A stretch of 64,000 nucleotides of DNA from Candidatus Acidiferrales bacterium (GCA_035515795.1 DATJAY010000005.1:124001-188000); one strand, 5' to 3'; numbered from the stretch's first letter, positions 38,826 to 48,681 are shown. Translations and numbers: made by a program. The notes: generated by a model not told the origin, from the letters alone.

Positions 38826-38869
38826 TTCGAAGGAATCAGAGATCCTTCGAACCTCCGGGAGAATGGAGG
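38826..38869 (+). repeat. Two adjacent inverted repeats between ybeY and smg
   Basis: TTCGAAGGA (38826-38834) pairs perfectly with TCCTTCGAA (38843-38851), and directly after it CCTCC (38852-38856) pairs with GGAGG (38865-38869). They lie just downstream of the ybeY stop and just upstream of a promoter candidate. With no U-tract they may be 3'-end-stabilising or dispersed palindromic elements rather than an intrinsic terminator. Confidence 0.55.
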
Positions 38870-38874
38870 ATAAC

Positions 38875-38902
38875 TTGACTTTGGCAATTTTCAACGTATA
38901 TT
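38875..38902 (+). promoter_or_regulatory. Sigma-70-type promoter candidate for smg (and topA)
   Basis: TTGACT (38875-38880) and TATATT (38897-38902) each match the consensus at five of six positions with a 16-nt spacer. The start of transcription would fall near 38908, giving a short leader before the ATG at 38924, with AAGGA at 38909-38913. Confidence 0.5.
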
Positions 38903-38923
38903 TGTTTTAAGGATGAGAATAGA

Positions 38924-39379
38924 ATGCAAGAGAAAATCGTAGAGCTTATCGTCGTTTTGATGCGTGAGATAAGACAGGCTCGTGACATTTCCAAGGTCGA
39001 TGTCTCAAAATTGAAGGATAACGGTTACAGTCAGTCTGAAATTTCGACAGCGCTGAGCTGGATCTACGACAAGATGAATATGCGCGAGCCTTTGAAAAAT
39101 GTCAAAGGCCCGCGTGCGAGATCGTACAGGATGTTCCATGAAGCGGAAAGGCAGATCATCACTAAAGACGCGCGTGGATTCCTGGTCGAAATGTACGAGT
39201 TGGGCCTGATAGACCACCTCGATATGGAAAATATTATCGAGCGGTCCATGATGTCCGGGTTAAATATCGTAGACCGCAATGAGGTCAAATCGATTGTGGC
39301 GGGCGTCCTGTTTGAATATAATTCTCCGAATAAACCAGGCAGCCGGATTTTGCTTAATAGTTCAGATACGATAAACTAA
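38924..39379 (+). CDS. smg: DUF494/Smg family protein
   Basis: A 151-residue cytoplasmic protein matching the Smg/DUF494 family: VELIVVLMREIRQAR, a winged-helix-like segment (LKDNGYSQSEISTALSWIYD), and GFLVEMYELGLIDHLDMENIIERSM. Its exact role is unknown. The family is typically encoded beside dprA/topA, as here, where topA follows after about 100 nt. Confidence 0.9.
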   Translation: MQEKIVELIVVLMREIRQARDISKVDVSKLKDNGYSQSEISTALSWIYDKMNMREPLKNVKGPRARSYRMFHEAERQIITKDARGFLVEMYELGLIDHLDMENIIERSMMSGLNIVDRNEVKSIVAGVLFEYNSPNKPGSRILLNSSDTIN

Positions 39380-39480
39380 ATTCAAGAATCGAAGGCTAAG
39401 AGTCGAAAACAATTCCGTTGGATCAACAGACCGTTTGAAGCGGGACAATCTTTTTAATTTCATAAAATCAGCGTAAAAAA

Positions 39481-41862
39481 ATGGCAAAGAAACTTGTAAT
39501 TGTAGAATCACCTGCAAAAGCTAAAACCATAAATAGATATTTGGGAAGCGATTTTGTCGTCGAAGCATCAGTCGGTCATATAAAGGATCTGCCCAAGAGC
39601 AAATTGGGCGTCGATATCGAGCGAGGGTTCGAGCCGGAATACAAAACGATCCGGGGTAAAAGCGAAACGATCAAGAAACTCAAAGACCTTTCCGAAAAAG
39701 CTCAGCAGGTTTACATCGCTACCGATCCCGACCGCGAAGGCGAGGCAATCGCTCAACATATTGCGGAAGAGTTGAAGCAGGATTCCGATAAAGTTTTTCG
39801 CGTGCTCTTTACGGAAATAACGGAGTCCGGAATTTCAAAGGCGATGGAAAATCCTCTGAAGATAGATTCGCATCTGGTATATGCACAGCAAGCACGCCGC
39901 GTCATGGATAGGCTTGTCGGATATAAAGTCAGTCCTTTGATTTGGAAAGCTGTTTACCCGGGATTGTCGGCTGGACGAGTGCAGTCCGTCGCGTTGAAAT
40001 TAGTGTGCGAACGTGAAAACGAGATAAAAGATTTTCTGCCGATTGAACACTGGTCTATTCTCGGAAAATTCCGAACGGTCGAAGATCCTTCGCACGGGAA
40101 AAAGGCGGAGGAATTTGAAGCGAAGCTTTACTCGATAGGGGAGAATGACTTAAGAGACCCGCAGGGAAGTGCGAACTCGAAAGAACGCGACAAAATATTT
40201 TATATCAAGGATCAAGAAAGCGCTGCCAAACTTGCGCAGGAGATTCTCGGTGAGAAATACAGGGTGGCTTCGATTGCCAGAAAAGAGCAGAAGAGGAATC
40301 CTGCTCCTCCGTTCATCACAAGCACACTTCAGCAGGCATCCTCCACTCGACTCGGTTTCTCTCCGAAACGGACCATGATGCTTGCACAGCAGCTTTACGA
40401 AGGCGTCGACCTCGGGCCGGAGGGGAGAGTCGGCTTAATCACGTACATGAGAACCGATTCTACTCGTATCAGCGAAGAGGCGATCAATGCCGCGCGCAGT
40501 TATATCAAGAGTGAATTTGGCGATGAATTCCTTCCTAAAGATGCCAGACATTTCAAAAAAGCAAAAGCGTCCCAGGATGCACACGAGGCGATAAGACCTG
40601 CTCATATGGAATATCTCCCTCAAGTAGTCAAGAAATACCTGCCGAGAGAGACGTTCTTGCTTTACGATTTGATATGGAAACGATTTGTCGCTTCCCAGAT
40701 GAATCCGGTAGTCTACGACCAGATCACAGTTTCAATTGAAGGGGGTAAATTTGTTTTTAAAGCATCCGATTCCCGTGTGAAGTTTGCCGGTTTTCTCCAG
40801 GTCTATGACATTACGGCAGAAGATGCTGACGTGTCCAGGCCGGATGAGGACGTCGATGAACTCCAGAAATTCAAGCTGCCGGCGACTCTAAAGGAAGGCG
40901 AGCAGGTAAATCTTGAGGATATTTTTCAGCGCCAGCATTTTACAAAACCGCCTGCCCGTTATACTGAGAGCAGCCTCGTCAAGGAACTTGAGTCGCTTGG
41001 AATTGGAAGGCCTTCAACGTATTCTGCAATTGTTTCTACGATCGAAGATAGGGGCTACGTCGAATTGAAAGAGCGAAAGCTGTATGCGACAGACCTGGGA
41101 ATGAACGTAAACAAGATTTTGTCGGCAAATCTTCCTGAGTTTTTCGATGTGAAGTTTACTGCCGAGATGGAATCGGAGCTTGACGAAATTGCAGGCGGGA
41201 ACAAAAAATATCTGGATGTCATGAAGGAGTTCTACTCGCCGTTCGATACCGCGGTCAAGAAAGTCGAGGAAAAGATGGACGAGATAAAGTCCACGGTTGA
41301 CGGTCAGCAGGTTGACTGTGATATCTGTGGTGCGCCAATGGTAATAAAGTGGAGCCGGCGCGGAAGATTTCTCGCGTGCAGCAGGTATCCGGAATGTAAG
41401 AACACGAAACCGATCGACGCGCACGATGACAACAATCGTCCGACGGGTGACAAGTGTCCCGAATGCGGCGGCGACCTTATCTACAAGAACAGCCGCTTCG
41501 GCAAGTTCATCGGCTGTTCAAATTATCCGACATGCAAATTTACGAAGAGCATCACGACAGGAGTGAAGTGTCCGGAGTGCGGCAAGGGAGAGCTTGCCCA
41601 GCGATTTACCAAGAAAAAGAGAATTTTCTACGGCTGCACAAACTACCCGAATTGTAAGTATGCGACGTGGGATAAACCCGTCAACATCCCATGTCCGCTC
41701 GGTGATTCTCCATTTCTGCTTGAGAAATATTCCAAGGCAAAGGGGAATTACTACAAATGTCCAAAATGTGAGAGCGAGATCTCTCCCGAAGAGGTCTCTC
41801 CGAAAAACAAGGAAGATGTGGCGGCGGGATCGAACGGAAAGATCGAAATTGCAGCGAAGTGA
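39481..41862 (+). CDS. topA: DNA topoisomerase I
   Basis: A 793-residue type IA topoisomerase that relaxes negative supercoils. It has the Toprim domain (KLVIVESPAKAKTINRYLG, ATDPDREGEAIAQH), the active-site Tyr322 in LITYMRTDSTRIS, and KEFYSPF closing the core. The C terminus has three Cys4 zinc ribbons (for example CPECGGDLIYKNSRFGKFIGC) and a fourth, degenerate unit at about 735-770. The stop overlaps the recombinase start by GTGA, a conserved topA-xer linkage in this group as I know it. Confidence 0.98.
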   Translation: MAKKLVIVESPAKAKTINRYLGSDFVVEASVGHIKDLPKSKLGVDIERGFEPEYKTIRGKSETIKKLKDLSEKAQQVYIATDPDREGEAIAQHIAEELKQDSDKVFRVLFTEITESGISKAMENPLKIDSHLVYAQQARRVMDRLVGYKVSPLIWKAVYPGLSAGRVQSVALKLVCERENEIKDFLPIEHWSILGKFRTVEDPSHGKKAEEFEAKLYSIGENDLRDPQGSANSKERDKIFYIKDQESAAKLAQEILGEKYRVASIARKEQKRNPAPPFITSTLQQASSTRLGFSPKRTMMLAQQLYEGVDLGPEGRVGLITYMRTDSTRISEEAINAARSYIKSEFGDEFLPKDARHFKKAKASQDAHEAIRPAHMEYLPQVVKKYLPRETFLLYDLIWKRFVASQMNPVVYDQITVSIEGGKFVFKASDSRVKFAGFLQVYDITAEDADVSRPDEDVDELQKFKLPATLKEGEQVNLEDIFQRQHFTKPPARYTESSLVKELESLGIGRPSTYSAIVSTIEDRGYVELKERKLYATDLGMNVNKILSANLPEFFDVKFTAEMESELDEIAGGNKKYLDVMKEFYSPFDTAVKKVEEKMDEIKSTVDGQQVDCDICGAPMVIKWSRRGRFLACSRYPECKNTKPIDAHDDNNRPTGDKCPECGGDLIYKNSRFGKFIGCSNYPTCKFTKSITTGVKCPECGKGELAQRFTKKKRIFYGCTNYPNCKYATWDKPVNIPCPLGDSPFLLEKYSKAKGNYYKCPKCESEISPEEVSPKNKEDVAAGSNGKIEIAAK

Positions 41863-42755
41863 AACTGCGTGAATTAATAGATTCTTTTCTCGAATTTCTA
41901 AAAAAGGAAAAGGGAGCATCGGAAAAAACTCTCTCTACCTACGAGCAGTCGTTGAGGGAATTCGATAATTTTTTGTGTGAGTATTCGGGTGGTGCGGACC
42001 CTTCTATCAATAGTCTGTTGGAAGAAAGTGTTCGGGGTTTTCTTGTCGAACTCGACAAACGGCATAATAATAGAAGGACTGTCCGGAAGAAACTTTCAAG
42101 TATAAGATCCTTTGCAAAATATCTCGTGAAGTTTGAATACGTTGAGCGCGATTTCACTGGTTTCATCAGCACTCCGAAAGCGGCTAAGCCGATCCCGGTC
42201 TATATAGAGGAGGAGGGAATTAGAAATCTGCTTGGAGCGACTCCGAAAAGTGCGAAGGACTTCCGAGATATAGCTATGATAGAGCTTCTTTACGGAACCG
42301 GGATGCGCGTGAGTGAGTTATGTAATTTGGACGAAAAGGACATCGATTTTGACAGCAGGCTCGTTACGGTTTTGGGAAAAAGGAGGAAGCAAAGAGTTAT
42401 TCCCGTGATCGACAGGGCGATTGATGCTGTCAGGAATTATTTAAAAGTAAGGGACGAAACATCTGGCAGAAAGGTGAGTAATCTTTTCGTTTCATCTAAC
42501 GGGAAGAGAATGCTCCCGGCTTCCGTATATCGCATTGTCGCGAGGAGAATTCGAGAAGTATCGGACGTTGAGCGAAGGGGTCCTCACACACTGCGTCATT
42601 CGTTTGCGACACATCTTCTAAACCATGGTGCAGACCTCGAAGCTGTTCGGCAACTTCTAGGTCATGAGAGTCTGTCCACGACCCAGGTTTATACTCATCT
42701 CTCTGTTGAACAGTTGAAAAAAATATACAAGAGTGCTCATCCGCGCGCGAAATAA
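41859..42755 (+). CDS. Tyrosine recombinase XerC/XerD
   Basis: A 298-residue site-specific recombinase of normal Xer length, with N-terminal SAM-like core-binding domain (TLSTYEQSLREFDNFL) and catalytic residues Arg150 (GTGMRVSEL), Lys174, His243 and Arg246 (HTLRHSFATHLL), His269 (LLGHESLSTTQ) and nucleophile Tyr278. It should resolve chromosome dimers at dif. No attachment site or mobile-element gene is near, which favours the housekeeping role. GTG start coupled to topA. XerC versus XerD cannot be told with confidence. Confidence 0.95.
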   Translation: MKLRELIDSFLEFLKKEKGASEKTLSTYEQSLREFDNFLCEYSGGADPSINSLLEESVRGFLVELDKRHNNRRTVRKKLSSIRSFAKYLVKFEYVERDFTGFISTPKAAKPIPVYIEEEGIRNLLGATPKSAKDFRDIAMIELLYGTGMRVSELCNLDEKDIDFDSRLVTVLGKRRKQRVIPVIDRAIDAVRNYLKVRDETSGRKVSNLFVSSNGKRMLPASVYRIVARRIREVSDVERRGPHTLRHSFATHLLNHGADLEAVRQLLGHESLSTTQVYTHLSVEQLKKIYKSAHPRAK

Positions 42756-42835
42756 TTCCATTGTCCGACGGGTCAATTGGGTAAGAATTAAAGATCGTAT
42801 CGGATGTGCCGATAGATAAAAATAGGAGGAATCTT

Positions 42836-43138
42836 ATGAACATCAGCATCACTTCCAGGCATTTTAAAGCTGACCCGGCTCTCAAATCATACGCTGAGGA
42901 CAAGGTTTCCAGACTTGACAGATTTTTTGACGGAGTCGTGCGCTGCGACGTCATTTTCCTGAATGAACATTCCAAACCGAACGGAACCGACAAGATGGTC
43001 GAAATAAAACTTGCCGTGCACAACAAAGTCTTGACAGCACAGGAGACCACCAACGATTATTTCAAAGCAGTCGATAAAGTGGTCGATAGGCTCGAAGGAC
43101 AGTTGGTGAAATTCAAACAGAGGCTCCGCAAAGTATAG
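42836..43138 (+). CDS. hpf: Ribosome hibernation promoting factor (short form)
   Basis: A 100-residue protein: MNISITSRHFKADPALKSYAEDKVSRLDRFF, VEIKLAVHNKVLTAQETTND and FKAVDKVVDRLEGQLVKFKQ are typical of HPF/RaiA, which binds the 30S subunit and silences ribosomes in slow growth. It lacks the long C-terminal dimerisation domain. AGGAGG at 42824-42829 fixes the ATG at 42836. hprK follows. Confidence 0.95.
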   Translation: MNISITSRHFKADPALKSYAEDKVSRLDRFFDGVVRCDVIFLNEHSKPNGTDKMVEIKLAVHNKVLTAQETTNDYFKAVDKVVDRLEGQLVKFKQRLRKV

Positions 43139-43237
43139 AAATCGCGGAGTTCGACACTCATAATAGTCTGCGTCTGACACGCGTTCCCTTTTTGCTCAGG
43201 TGCATTTGCGCCGTTTTATTTATATATTTCTTGTGTC

Positions 43238-44254
43238 ATGGCATCGCGCGTTTGGGAAACCAAGGAAATAAGGCGAAAAGACATCAGCGTCGGCGAGCTT
43301 TACAAGTTAGCCCACGACAGGACAAAGCTGCGTCCGATAAACGGGGATGTCGGCTTCGGAAGACTCATAAACGACAAGAATGTTCACCGGCCCGGTCTTG
43401 CCCTCGCAGGCTTCGTCGACCTGTTCACCTACAACCGCATCCAGATTTTCGGCAATACGGAAGTTCAATTCCTCAGCTCGCTCAAGCCTGAAGATAGACA
43501 CCGCTCATTCCAGACGATACTTCAGTTTGAAATTCCCTGCATGATTTTTACAGACAGGAACGAAGTAGAACCGGAATTAATAGATATGGCGACTGCGCGC
43601 GGTGTTTCGGTTTTCGGTACCACTCTGGAAACGACACGCTTTGTTTATATCCTTGGCGAATTCTTAGACGATATTTTTGCTCCAAGCACAGTGGTACACG
43701 GTTCGCTGGTTGACGTTTACGGAATAGGGTTGTTGTTCCTCGGAAAGAGCGGCATCGGAAAGAGCGAGATCGCACTTGATCTTGTCGAACGCGGCCACAG
43801 ACTTGTCGCGGACGACGCCGTCCAAGTCGTTCGTCAAGGAGAAGATATTCTTGTCGGAAAGAGCTCGAAGATCGCGCAGCATTTCATGGAAGTAAGAGGA
43901 CTCGGTGTTATCGATGTTCGCAGCGTTTTTGGAATCAGGGCCGTCAGAAAAAGAAAACGGATTGAAGTTGTTGTAGAACTTGAAGAGTGGGATCCCAATC
44001 AGGATTACACCAGGACCGGCCTTGACCATGAGTATATTTCAATTCTCAGTGCCGAGGTCCCGCTTGTCAAGCTTCCTATCTTGCCGGGCAAAAATATTAC
44101 GGTCATTGCGGAGGTCATCGCGCTGAACCATCTTCTACGTTCTTACGACTACGATGCAGCAGAGGTATTTAATAAAATACTCATGGACGCGATAAAGAAG
44201 AAGAAAAAAGAAGGCACCGCTGCGAATCGATACTTCGAAAGGGATATTGAATGA
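43238..44254 (+). CDS. hprK: HPr kinase/phosphorylase
   Basis: A 338-residue homologue of HprK/P, which phosphorylates and dephosphorylates the Ser of HPr. It has the N-terminal domain, the conserved VHGSLVDVYGIG (His154), the P-loop GKSGIGKS (169-176), LVADDAV, and the MEVRGLGVIDVRS signature. No PTS gene is in the window, so it may serve a regulatory HPr elsewhere. It lies beside hpf, as is common, and overlaps the SDR gene by 4 nt. The ribosome site is weak. Confidence 0.95.
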   Translation: MASRVWETKEIRRKDISVGELYKLAHDRTKLRPINGDVGFGRLINDKNVHRPGLALAGFVDLFTYNRIQIFGNTEVQFLSSLKPEDRHRSFQTILQFEIPCMIFTDRNEVEPELIDMATARGVSVFGTTLETTRFVYILGEFLDDIFAPSTVVHGSLVDVYGIGLLFLGKSGIGKSEIALDLVERGHRLVADDAVQVVRQGEDILVGKSSKIAQHFMEVRGLGVIDVRSVFGIRAVRKRKRIEVVVELEEWDPNQDYTRTGLDHEYISILSAEVPLVKLPILPGKNITVIAEVIALNHLLRSYDYDAAEVFNKILMDAIKKKKKEGTAANRYFERDIE

Positions 44255-45012
44255 AGATGGTGAGAAAGACAAAAAAGTTTACGAAAAAAATTGTTGAAGG
44301 TGCTCTTGCTGGAAAAGTGGCGATCATAACGGGAGGATCGAGAGGGATCGGCAAATATATCGCGAGACGTCTGGCTGCTGAAGGTGCCTCCGTGGTTATT
44401 GCGGGACGAACGATTTCAGACCTCAAGGTCGCTCAGGAGGAAATTTCAGCCGAGGGAGGACGGGTGATCGCGGTGCAGACAGATGTGTCGAACGAAAAAA
44501 GCGTTCACAGGCTGCTTTCTAAGACTCTGACTGAATTCGGGACGATCGATATTCTTATAAACAACGCCGGTCAATACATTGAAAAATCGATCACCGATAT
44601 GTCTGTTGAAGAATGGATCAATGTTATCAACACCAATTTGACCGGACCGTTTCTTCTGACTCGTGCAGTTCTTCCGGAGATGATAGAAAAGAAGGACGGG
44701 ACAATAGTGATGATTTCTTCCACCTCGGGCAAGAGGGCAAAGGCGAATTCGGCCGCATACTCGGCATCGAAATTTGGCATCGAAGGATTTTCGGAAGCGC
44801 TGCTGAGAGAGGTGAGGGAGCATAATGTCCGCGTGATTGTCGTGACGCCGAGTTCGGTCGATTCGAGCGAGAGAGATTCGCAGCAGATCCTGAAAGGTGG
44901 CGAAGGTGCAAGACTTCGCGCCGAGGATGTAGCTGAAGTAGTCGTCGGGGCGATCAAGCTACCGCCGCGCGCTCTCGTTAGAGAAGTAGAACTATGGGCG
45001 ACAAATCCCTGA
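44251..45012 (+). CDS. Short-chain dehydrogenase/reductase (FabG-like)
   Basis: A 253-residue NAD(P)-dependent oxidoreductase: GKVAIITGGSRGIGKYIA (nucleotide-binding TGxxxGIG), NNAGQ, the catalytic Ser in MISSTSG and YSASKFG (Tyr-x3-Lys). It resembles 3-oxoacyl-ACP reductase, but the substrate is not assured. A basic 18-residue extension precedes the Rossmann fold. Its start lies in the hprK stop (ATGA), so the two are coupled. Confidence 0.92.
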   Translation: MKMVRKTKKFTKKIVEGALAGKVAIITGGSRGIGKYIARRLAAEGASVVIAGRTISDLKVAQEEISAEGGRVIAVQTDVSNEKSVHRLLSKTLTEFGTIDILINNAGQYIEKSITDMSVEEWINVINTNLTGPFLLTRAVLPEMIEKKDGTIVMISSTSGKRAKANSAAYSASKFGIEGFSEALLREVREHNVRVIVVTPSSVDSSERDSQQILKGGEGARLRAEDVAEVVVGAIKLPPRALVREVELWATNP

Positions 45013-45152
45013 AGGAAAATCAATAATCGAGATTCAAGGTCGAAAAGAGAGAGTCAGGGCGGTAAAAGGCGGAACAAGATATTAAGTAATGTTGTTGCTA
45101 TTTTTCGTTAGAGATGGCGTAACCAGTTGGGTAATGACTTTTGAATTTGACT

Positions 45153-46136
45153 ATGTTTGAACCGTCTTACATAAGACTCTATGAATCTGGCGAGCTGGAG
45201 AGAAGAATCAACATTCTCGATGAGATGCTCTCATCGTGCAATATCTGTCCTCTTGATTGCCGGGTCAATCGCACAAAAGGCGAAATTGCACGATGCTACT
45301 CCCGCTATCTACCGATCGTGAGTTCGTATTGTCCTCACTTCGGTGAAGAGCCGCCGCTTGTCGGTACGAGAGGTGCAGGAAACATTTTCTTCGGGAATTG
45401 CAACCTGCGCTGTGTGTATTGCCAGAATTACCAGATCAGTCAGAATTATAAGAACGAAATAAAGAATGAGGTGAGCTGCGAACGGCTTGCTGAAATTATG
45501 ATTGAGCTGCAAAACAAAGGCTGTCACAATATCGGTCTTGTTTCGCCGACACACTTCGTTCCACAGATCCTAAAGTCAGTGTCCATCGCGATCGAAAAAG
45601 GATTACACCTGCCCCTTATTTACAACACTAATGCTTACGATTCGGTCGATGTCCTTCGCTTGTTAGATGGCGTCATCGACATTTATCTACCAGATTTGAA
45701 ATACGGCTATGACTACGATGGGTACAGCTATTCTAAAGTCAAAGAGTATCCTAGGTTTGCAAGACTTGCGGTCAAGGAAATGCATCGGCAGGTCGGGAGC
45801 GAACTTGTATTCGGCAATGATGATCTATTGAAACGCGGGCTGGTAATCCGCCATTTGGTTTTGCCAAACGATATCGCCGGCAGTGAAGAAACTCTGAAAT
45901 GGATTTCTGAAGAACTTGGAAAGGACACCGCTCTTTCCATTATGTCTCAGTATTACCCGACGAACAAAGCGGACGCGGTCGTACTTTTAGATCGTCGTAT
46001 CCGTGAATCTGAGTATGAGCGGGTGCTTGCACTTCTCGACAAATATGGGCTGGAAAATGGATGGATGCAGAATTTCGAGAGCCAGGATTATTATAAGCCC
46101 GACTTTTCGGATAGGGTAGAACCGTTCAAGCGCTGA
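45153..46136 (+). CDS. Radical SAM protein, PflX-like (pyruvate formate-lyase activase homologue)
   Basis: About 327 residues with the radical-SAM cluster motif CNLRCVYC (Cys83, 87, 90) and an N-terminal extra Cys set (CNICPLDCRVNR, CYSRYLP, YCPHFGEEPPLVG). This architecture is the PflX branch (COG1313) of PFL-activase homologues; the substrate is unknown. QYYPTNKAD is also family-typical. The ATG at 45153 is preferred over the TTG at 45141. Monocistronic in appearance. Confidence 0.9.
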   Translation: MFEPSYIRLYESGELERRINILDEMLSSCNICPLDCRVNRTKGEIARCYSRYLPIVSSYCPHFGEEPPLVGTRGAGNIFFGNCNLRCVYCQNYQISQNYKNEIKNEVSCERLAEIMIELQNKGCHNIGLVSPTHFVPQILKSVSIAIEKGLHLPLIYNTNAYDSVDVLRLLDGVIDIYLPDLKYGYDYDGYSYSKVKEYPRFARLAVKEMHRQVGSELVFGNDDLLKRGLVIRHLVLPNDIAGSEETLKWISEELGKDTALSIMSQYYPTNKADAVVLLDRRIRESEYERVLALLDKYGLENGWMQNFESQDYYKPDFSDRVEPFKR

Positions 46137-46142
46137 ATAATT

Positions 46143-46175
46143 TTCTACGCATTTCCCGAATGCGGACACGTAGAA
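46143..46175. repeat. Inverted repeat between convergent genes
   Basis: TTCTACG (46143-46149) pairs with CGTAGAA (46169-46175), and a nested GCATT/AATGC pair lies inside. It sits between the 3' ends of the radical SAM gene and the minus-strand small ORF and could end transcription in both directions, but no clear U-tract follows. Confidence 0.4.
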
Positions 46176-46230
46176 AGAAGGTCTGTAACTCTACATCTCT
46201 GTGGTCGCAACTGCGTGTGCCTGAGTTCCT

Positions 46231-46449
46231 CTATGTATTCTCTTCATCGTCGTCGAACGGGAAAAATATTTCCCTCGAATGGGGATCACTTTTCTCTTTA
46301 ATCGAGATGCCTTTCGGATAAATTTCCAGGTCGACCTTATCCTTCAGGTATCCGGCTATGATCGCCGAGAATAATTCTTCTTCTTCCTTCCGGGTGAGTC
46401 TGCGAGAAGATGCACCACTTCCATGATCTGCAATTCTATTGTCGTCCAT
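46231..46449 (-). CDS. Small acidic hypothetical protein
   Basis: A 72-residue frame from the ATG at 46449, in which the C-terminal part LTRKEEEELFSAIIAGYLKD and the acidic end FFPFDDDEE look like a genuine small soluble protein. AAAGAGAG lies upstream. A longer in-frame reading from 46515 would run through a perfect hairpin (46489-46511) and is less likely. No family recognised. Confidence 0.5.
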   Translation of the reverse strand: MDDNRIADHGSGASSRRLTRKEEEELFSAIIAGYLKDKVDLEIYPKGISIKEKSDPHSREIFFPFDDDEENT

Positions 46450-46782
46450 GACATTCTCTCTTTTCGTTATTTGATTCTGTTGCTTCTTTGTCCGAAGCAA
46501 CGCTTCGGACAGCACCTTACAACTATTATCGGAACAAAATCAGCCAAACTTAATTGGACTTGATGAGCATGAAACACGAGGCTGGCATTGAGCACTCGAG
46601 CAGATTGCGTCAAGCTGCAGGCCGGAGAATTGACAAGTTATCCTTTTGGTGTGCAAAAGGGCGTGAAACGAGAAGATGAAAGCTCGAGTTTTTGCTGTGG
46701 ATCGTGAGTCGACGGTCAAATCAGATATTTACATTCACCGAATAATTAATTAAACTTTGGAGCAAATGAGGAGATACTGCGT
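46450..46782 (+). other. Divergent intergenic region before cstA
   Basis: These 333 bases separate the small minus-strand ORF from cstA. They hold the perfect inverted repeat at 46489-46511 and a TTGACA at 46630-46635 without a good -10 at proper spacing. No gene is seen. GAGGAG at 46766-46771 is the cstA ribosome site. Confidence 0.5.
46489..46511. repeat. Perfect 10-bp inverted repeat with 3-nt loop
   Basis: TGTCCGAAGC (46489-46498), loop AAC, then GCTTCGGACA (46502-46511) is an uninterrupted palindrome in the region between divergent genes. It has no downstream U-tract on either strand. It may be a dispersed palindromic element or an operator. Confidence 0.65.
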
Positions 46783-48618
46783 ATGAATGCTATGCCGATC
46801 ATCGTCTTGACCCTTGCTGTCTTCGCAATCGTATATAGATTTTATTATAGCTTCATCGCGGCGAAGGCTGCCGTGTTGGATGATTCACGCGTAACCCCGG
46901 CGCACCGCTTGTATGATGGCCACAACTATTATCCGATGAGCAAGTGGGTTCTCTTCGGCCATCACTTCGCGGCCATAGCCGGTGCCGGACCGCTTGTAGG
47001 CCCTGTTCTCGCCGCGCAGTTCGGATTCCTTCCCGGATTTTTGTGGCTGCTGTTCGGGGTGGTGCTCGCCGGCGCGGTGCAGGACTTCATAATATTTGCC
47101 GCGTCGGTTCGTCATGACGGAAAGTCTCTCGCGGAAATTGCTCGGGCGGAGATAAGCCCGGTGAGCGGAGTCATCGCGTCAATAGCGATTCTCTTTATCG
47201 TCGTCGTTGCACTGGCAGGGCTCGGCATCGTTGTGGTCAATGCGCTCGCGGAAAGTCCGTGGGGAACATTTGCCATAGGCACGACGATCCCAATTGCCAT
47301 TTTCATGGGCCTCTGGATGTTCAAGTTCCGGAAGGGAAAAACCGTAGAAGCCACGGTCATCGGCGTTATCCTTTTGACAATTGCAGTTGTAGGCGGCAAG
47401 TATGTTCCCGAATCTTCGTTCGCTCCATATTTTACATTTGATCATCACACCCTGACGATCCTGATGGCAGTTTATGGCTTCTTCGCGTCCGTTCTTCCGG
47501 TGTGGTTCCTTCTTTCGCCGCGCGACTATCTAAGTTCGTTCATGAAATTGGGCGTTGTAGCATTTCTTGCTCTTGGTATAATTATAGTTGCTCCGATACT
47601 GAAGATGCCGGCATTTACCGCCTACGTCTCAGGCGGTGGGCCGATCATTCCGGGGAAATTGTTTCCGTACCTGTTTATCACGATCGCATGCGGCGCAATC
47701 TCAGGATTCCATGCCCTCGTCAGCTCCGGCACTTCACCGAAAATGGTTTCAAAAGAATCCCACATAAAGACGATTGGATTCACCGCGATGCTTTGCGAAG
47801 GTTTCGTCGGGATACTTGCGCTGATAGCGGCGACGAGTTTGTTTCCGCTTGACTACTTCGCGATAAATGTGCCGGTGCAAAAATTCGCCGCTATTGCCTC
47901 TCAGCTTAAGTCGATGGGATTTGATGTTTCCAATTTGCCAGCGTTGTCGAAAGAAGTCGGCGAGCAGCTCGCAGGAAGAACTGGCGGCGCCGTCTCACTC
48001 GCAGTCGGCATGGCACAGATATTTTCGTCGATTCCCGGCTTGAAAAATTTGATGGCATACTGGTACCACTTCGCAATCATGTTCGAAGCGCTCTTCATCC
48101 TAACGACGATCGATGCAGGCACAAGAATTGGAAGGTTCGTGTTGCAGGAAGCGTTGGGAAAAATTTACGGGCCGTTCTCAAAGGCAAGCTGGATGCCGGG
48201 AACGATTGTCACGAGCGCAGTTATAGTTTTCGGCTGGGCTTATTTTATTTATACGGGCACGATCGCCACTATCTGGCCGATGTTCGGAGCAGCGAACCAG
48301 CTTCTCGCTGCAGTTGCACTCGCAGTAGGGACTACATACATAATAAACCGCGGCAGAGCAAGATACGCCTGGGTTACGATCGTGCCGATGCTGTTCGTAG
48401 GTGCGACGACGCTGACGGCAGGATGGATGAATATGGCAAACATATATTATCCGATGATTTCACAGCCGGGCGTGCAAGTGCAGGGATATTTGAATTTAAT
48501 TCTCACAGCCGTCATAATGGCAAGCGTTGTCGTGATCCTTTTTGATGCAGTGCCAAAATGGTACATGACCGTTAGAGGAACACGGCCGGTATTTGTCGAG
48601 GAAGCGGCGACAAAGTAA
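46783..48618 (+). CDS. cstA: Carbon starvation protein CstA (peptide/pyruvate transporter family)
   Basis: A 611-residue membrane protein with about 16 helices. [33 protein letters not shown] (shown here only in part: [19 protein letters not shown]), [33 protein letters not shown] and [12 protein letters not shown] are diagnostic of the CstA family, which imports peptides or pyruvate during nutrient stress. GAGGAG lies upstream of the ATG. It is convergent with the TonB receptor gene; a short CGAG-CGG-CTCG stem with T5 at 48647-48662 may terminate it. Confidence 0.94.
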   Translation: MNAMPIIVLTLAVFAIVYRFYYSFIAAKAAVLDDSRVTPAHRLYDGHNYYPMSKWVLFGHHFAAIAGAGPLVGPVLAAQFGFLPGFLWLLFGVVLAGAVQDFIIFAASVRHDGKSLAEIARAEISPVSGVIASIAILFIVVVALAGLGIVVVNALAESPWGTFAIGTTIPIAIFMGLWMFKFRKGKTVEATVIGVILLTIAVVGGKYVPESSFAPYFTFDHHTLTILMAVYGFFASVLPVWFLLSPRDYLSSFMKLGVVAFLALGIIIVAPILKMPAFTAYVSGGGPIIPGKLFPYLFITIACGAISGFHALVSSGTSPKMVSKESHIKTIGFTAMLCEGFVGILALIAATSLFPLDYFAINVPVQKFAAIASQLKSMGFDVSNLPALSKEVGEQLAGRTGGAVSLAVGMAQIFSSIPGLKNLMAYWYHFAIMFEALFILTTIDAGTRIGRFVLQEALGKIYGPFSKASWMPGTIVTSAVIVFGWAYFIYTGTIATIWPMFGAANQLLAAVALAVGTTYIINRGRARYAWVTIVPMLFVGATTLTAGWMNMANIYYPMISQPGVQVQGYLNLILTAVIMASVVVILFDAVPKWYMTVRGTRPVFVEEAATK

Positions 48619-48681
48619 AAGATGTGTTGATGGATAGTGAGATTACCGAGCGGCTCGTTTTTATCCCTGTGAGGTTATGGG

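Noticed and set aside
41859-42755. Reading the tyrosine recombinase as a phage or integron integrase
   Set aside because: It has normal Xer length, is coupled to topA, and there is no attachment site, cargo or other mobile gene nearby.
46700-46720. CGTGA-N6-GGTCA resembling a CRP site upstream of cstA
   Set aside because: Only a partial match to TGTGA-N6-TCACA and no CRP homologue context to support it.
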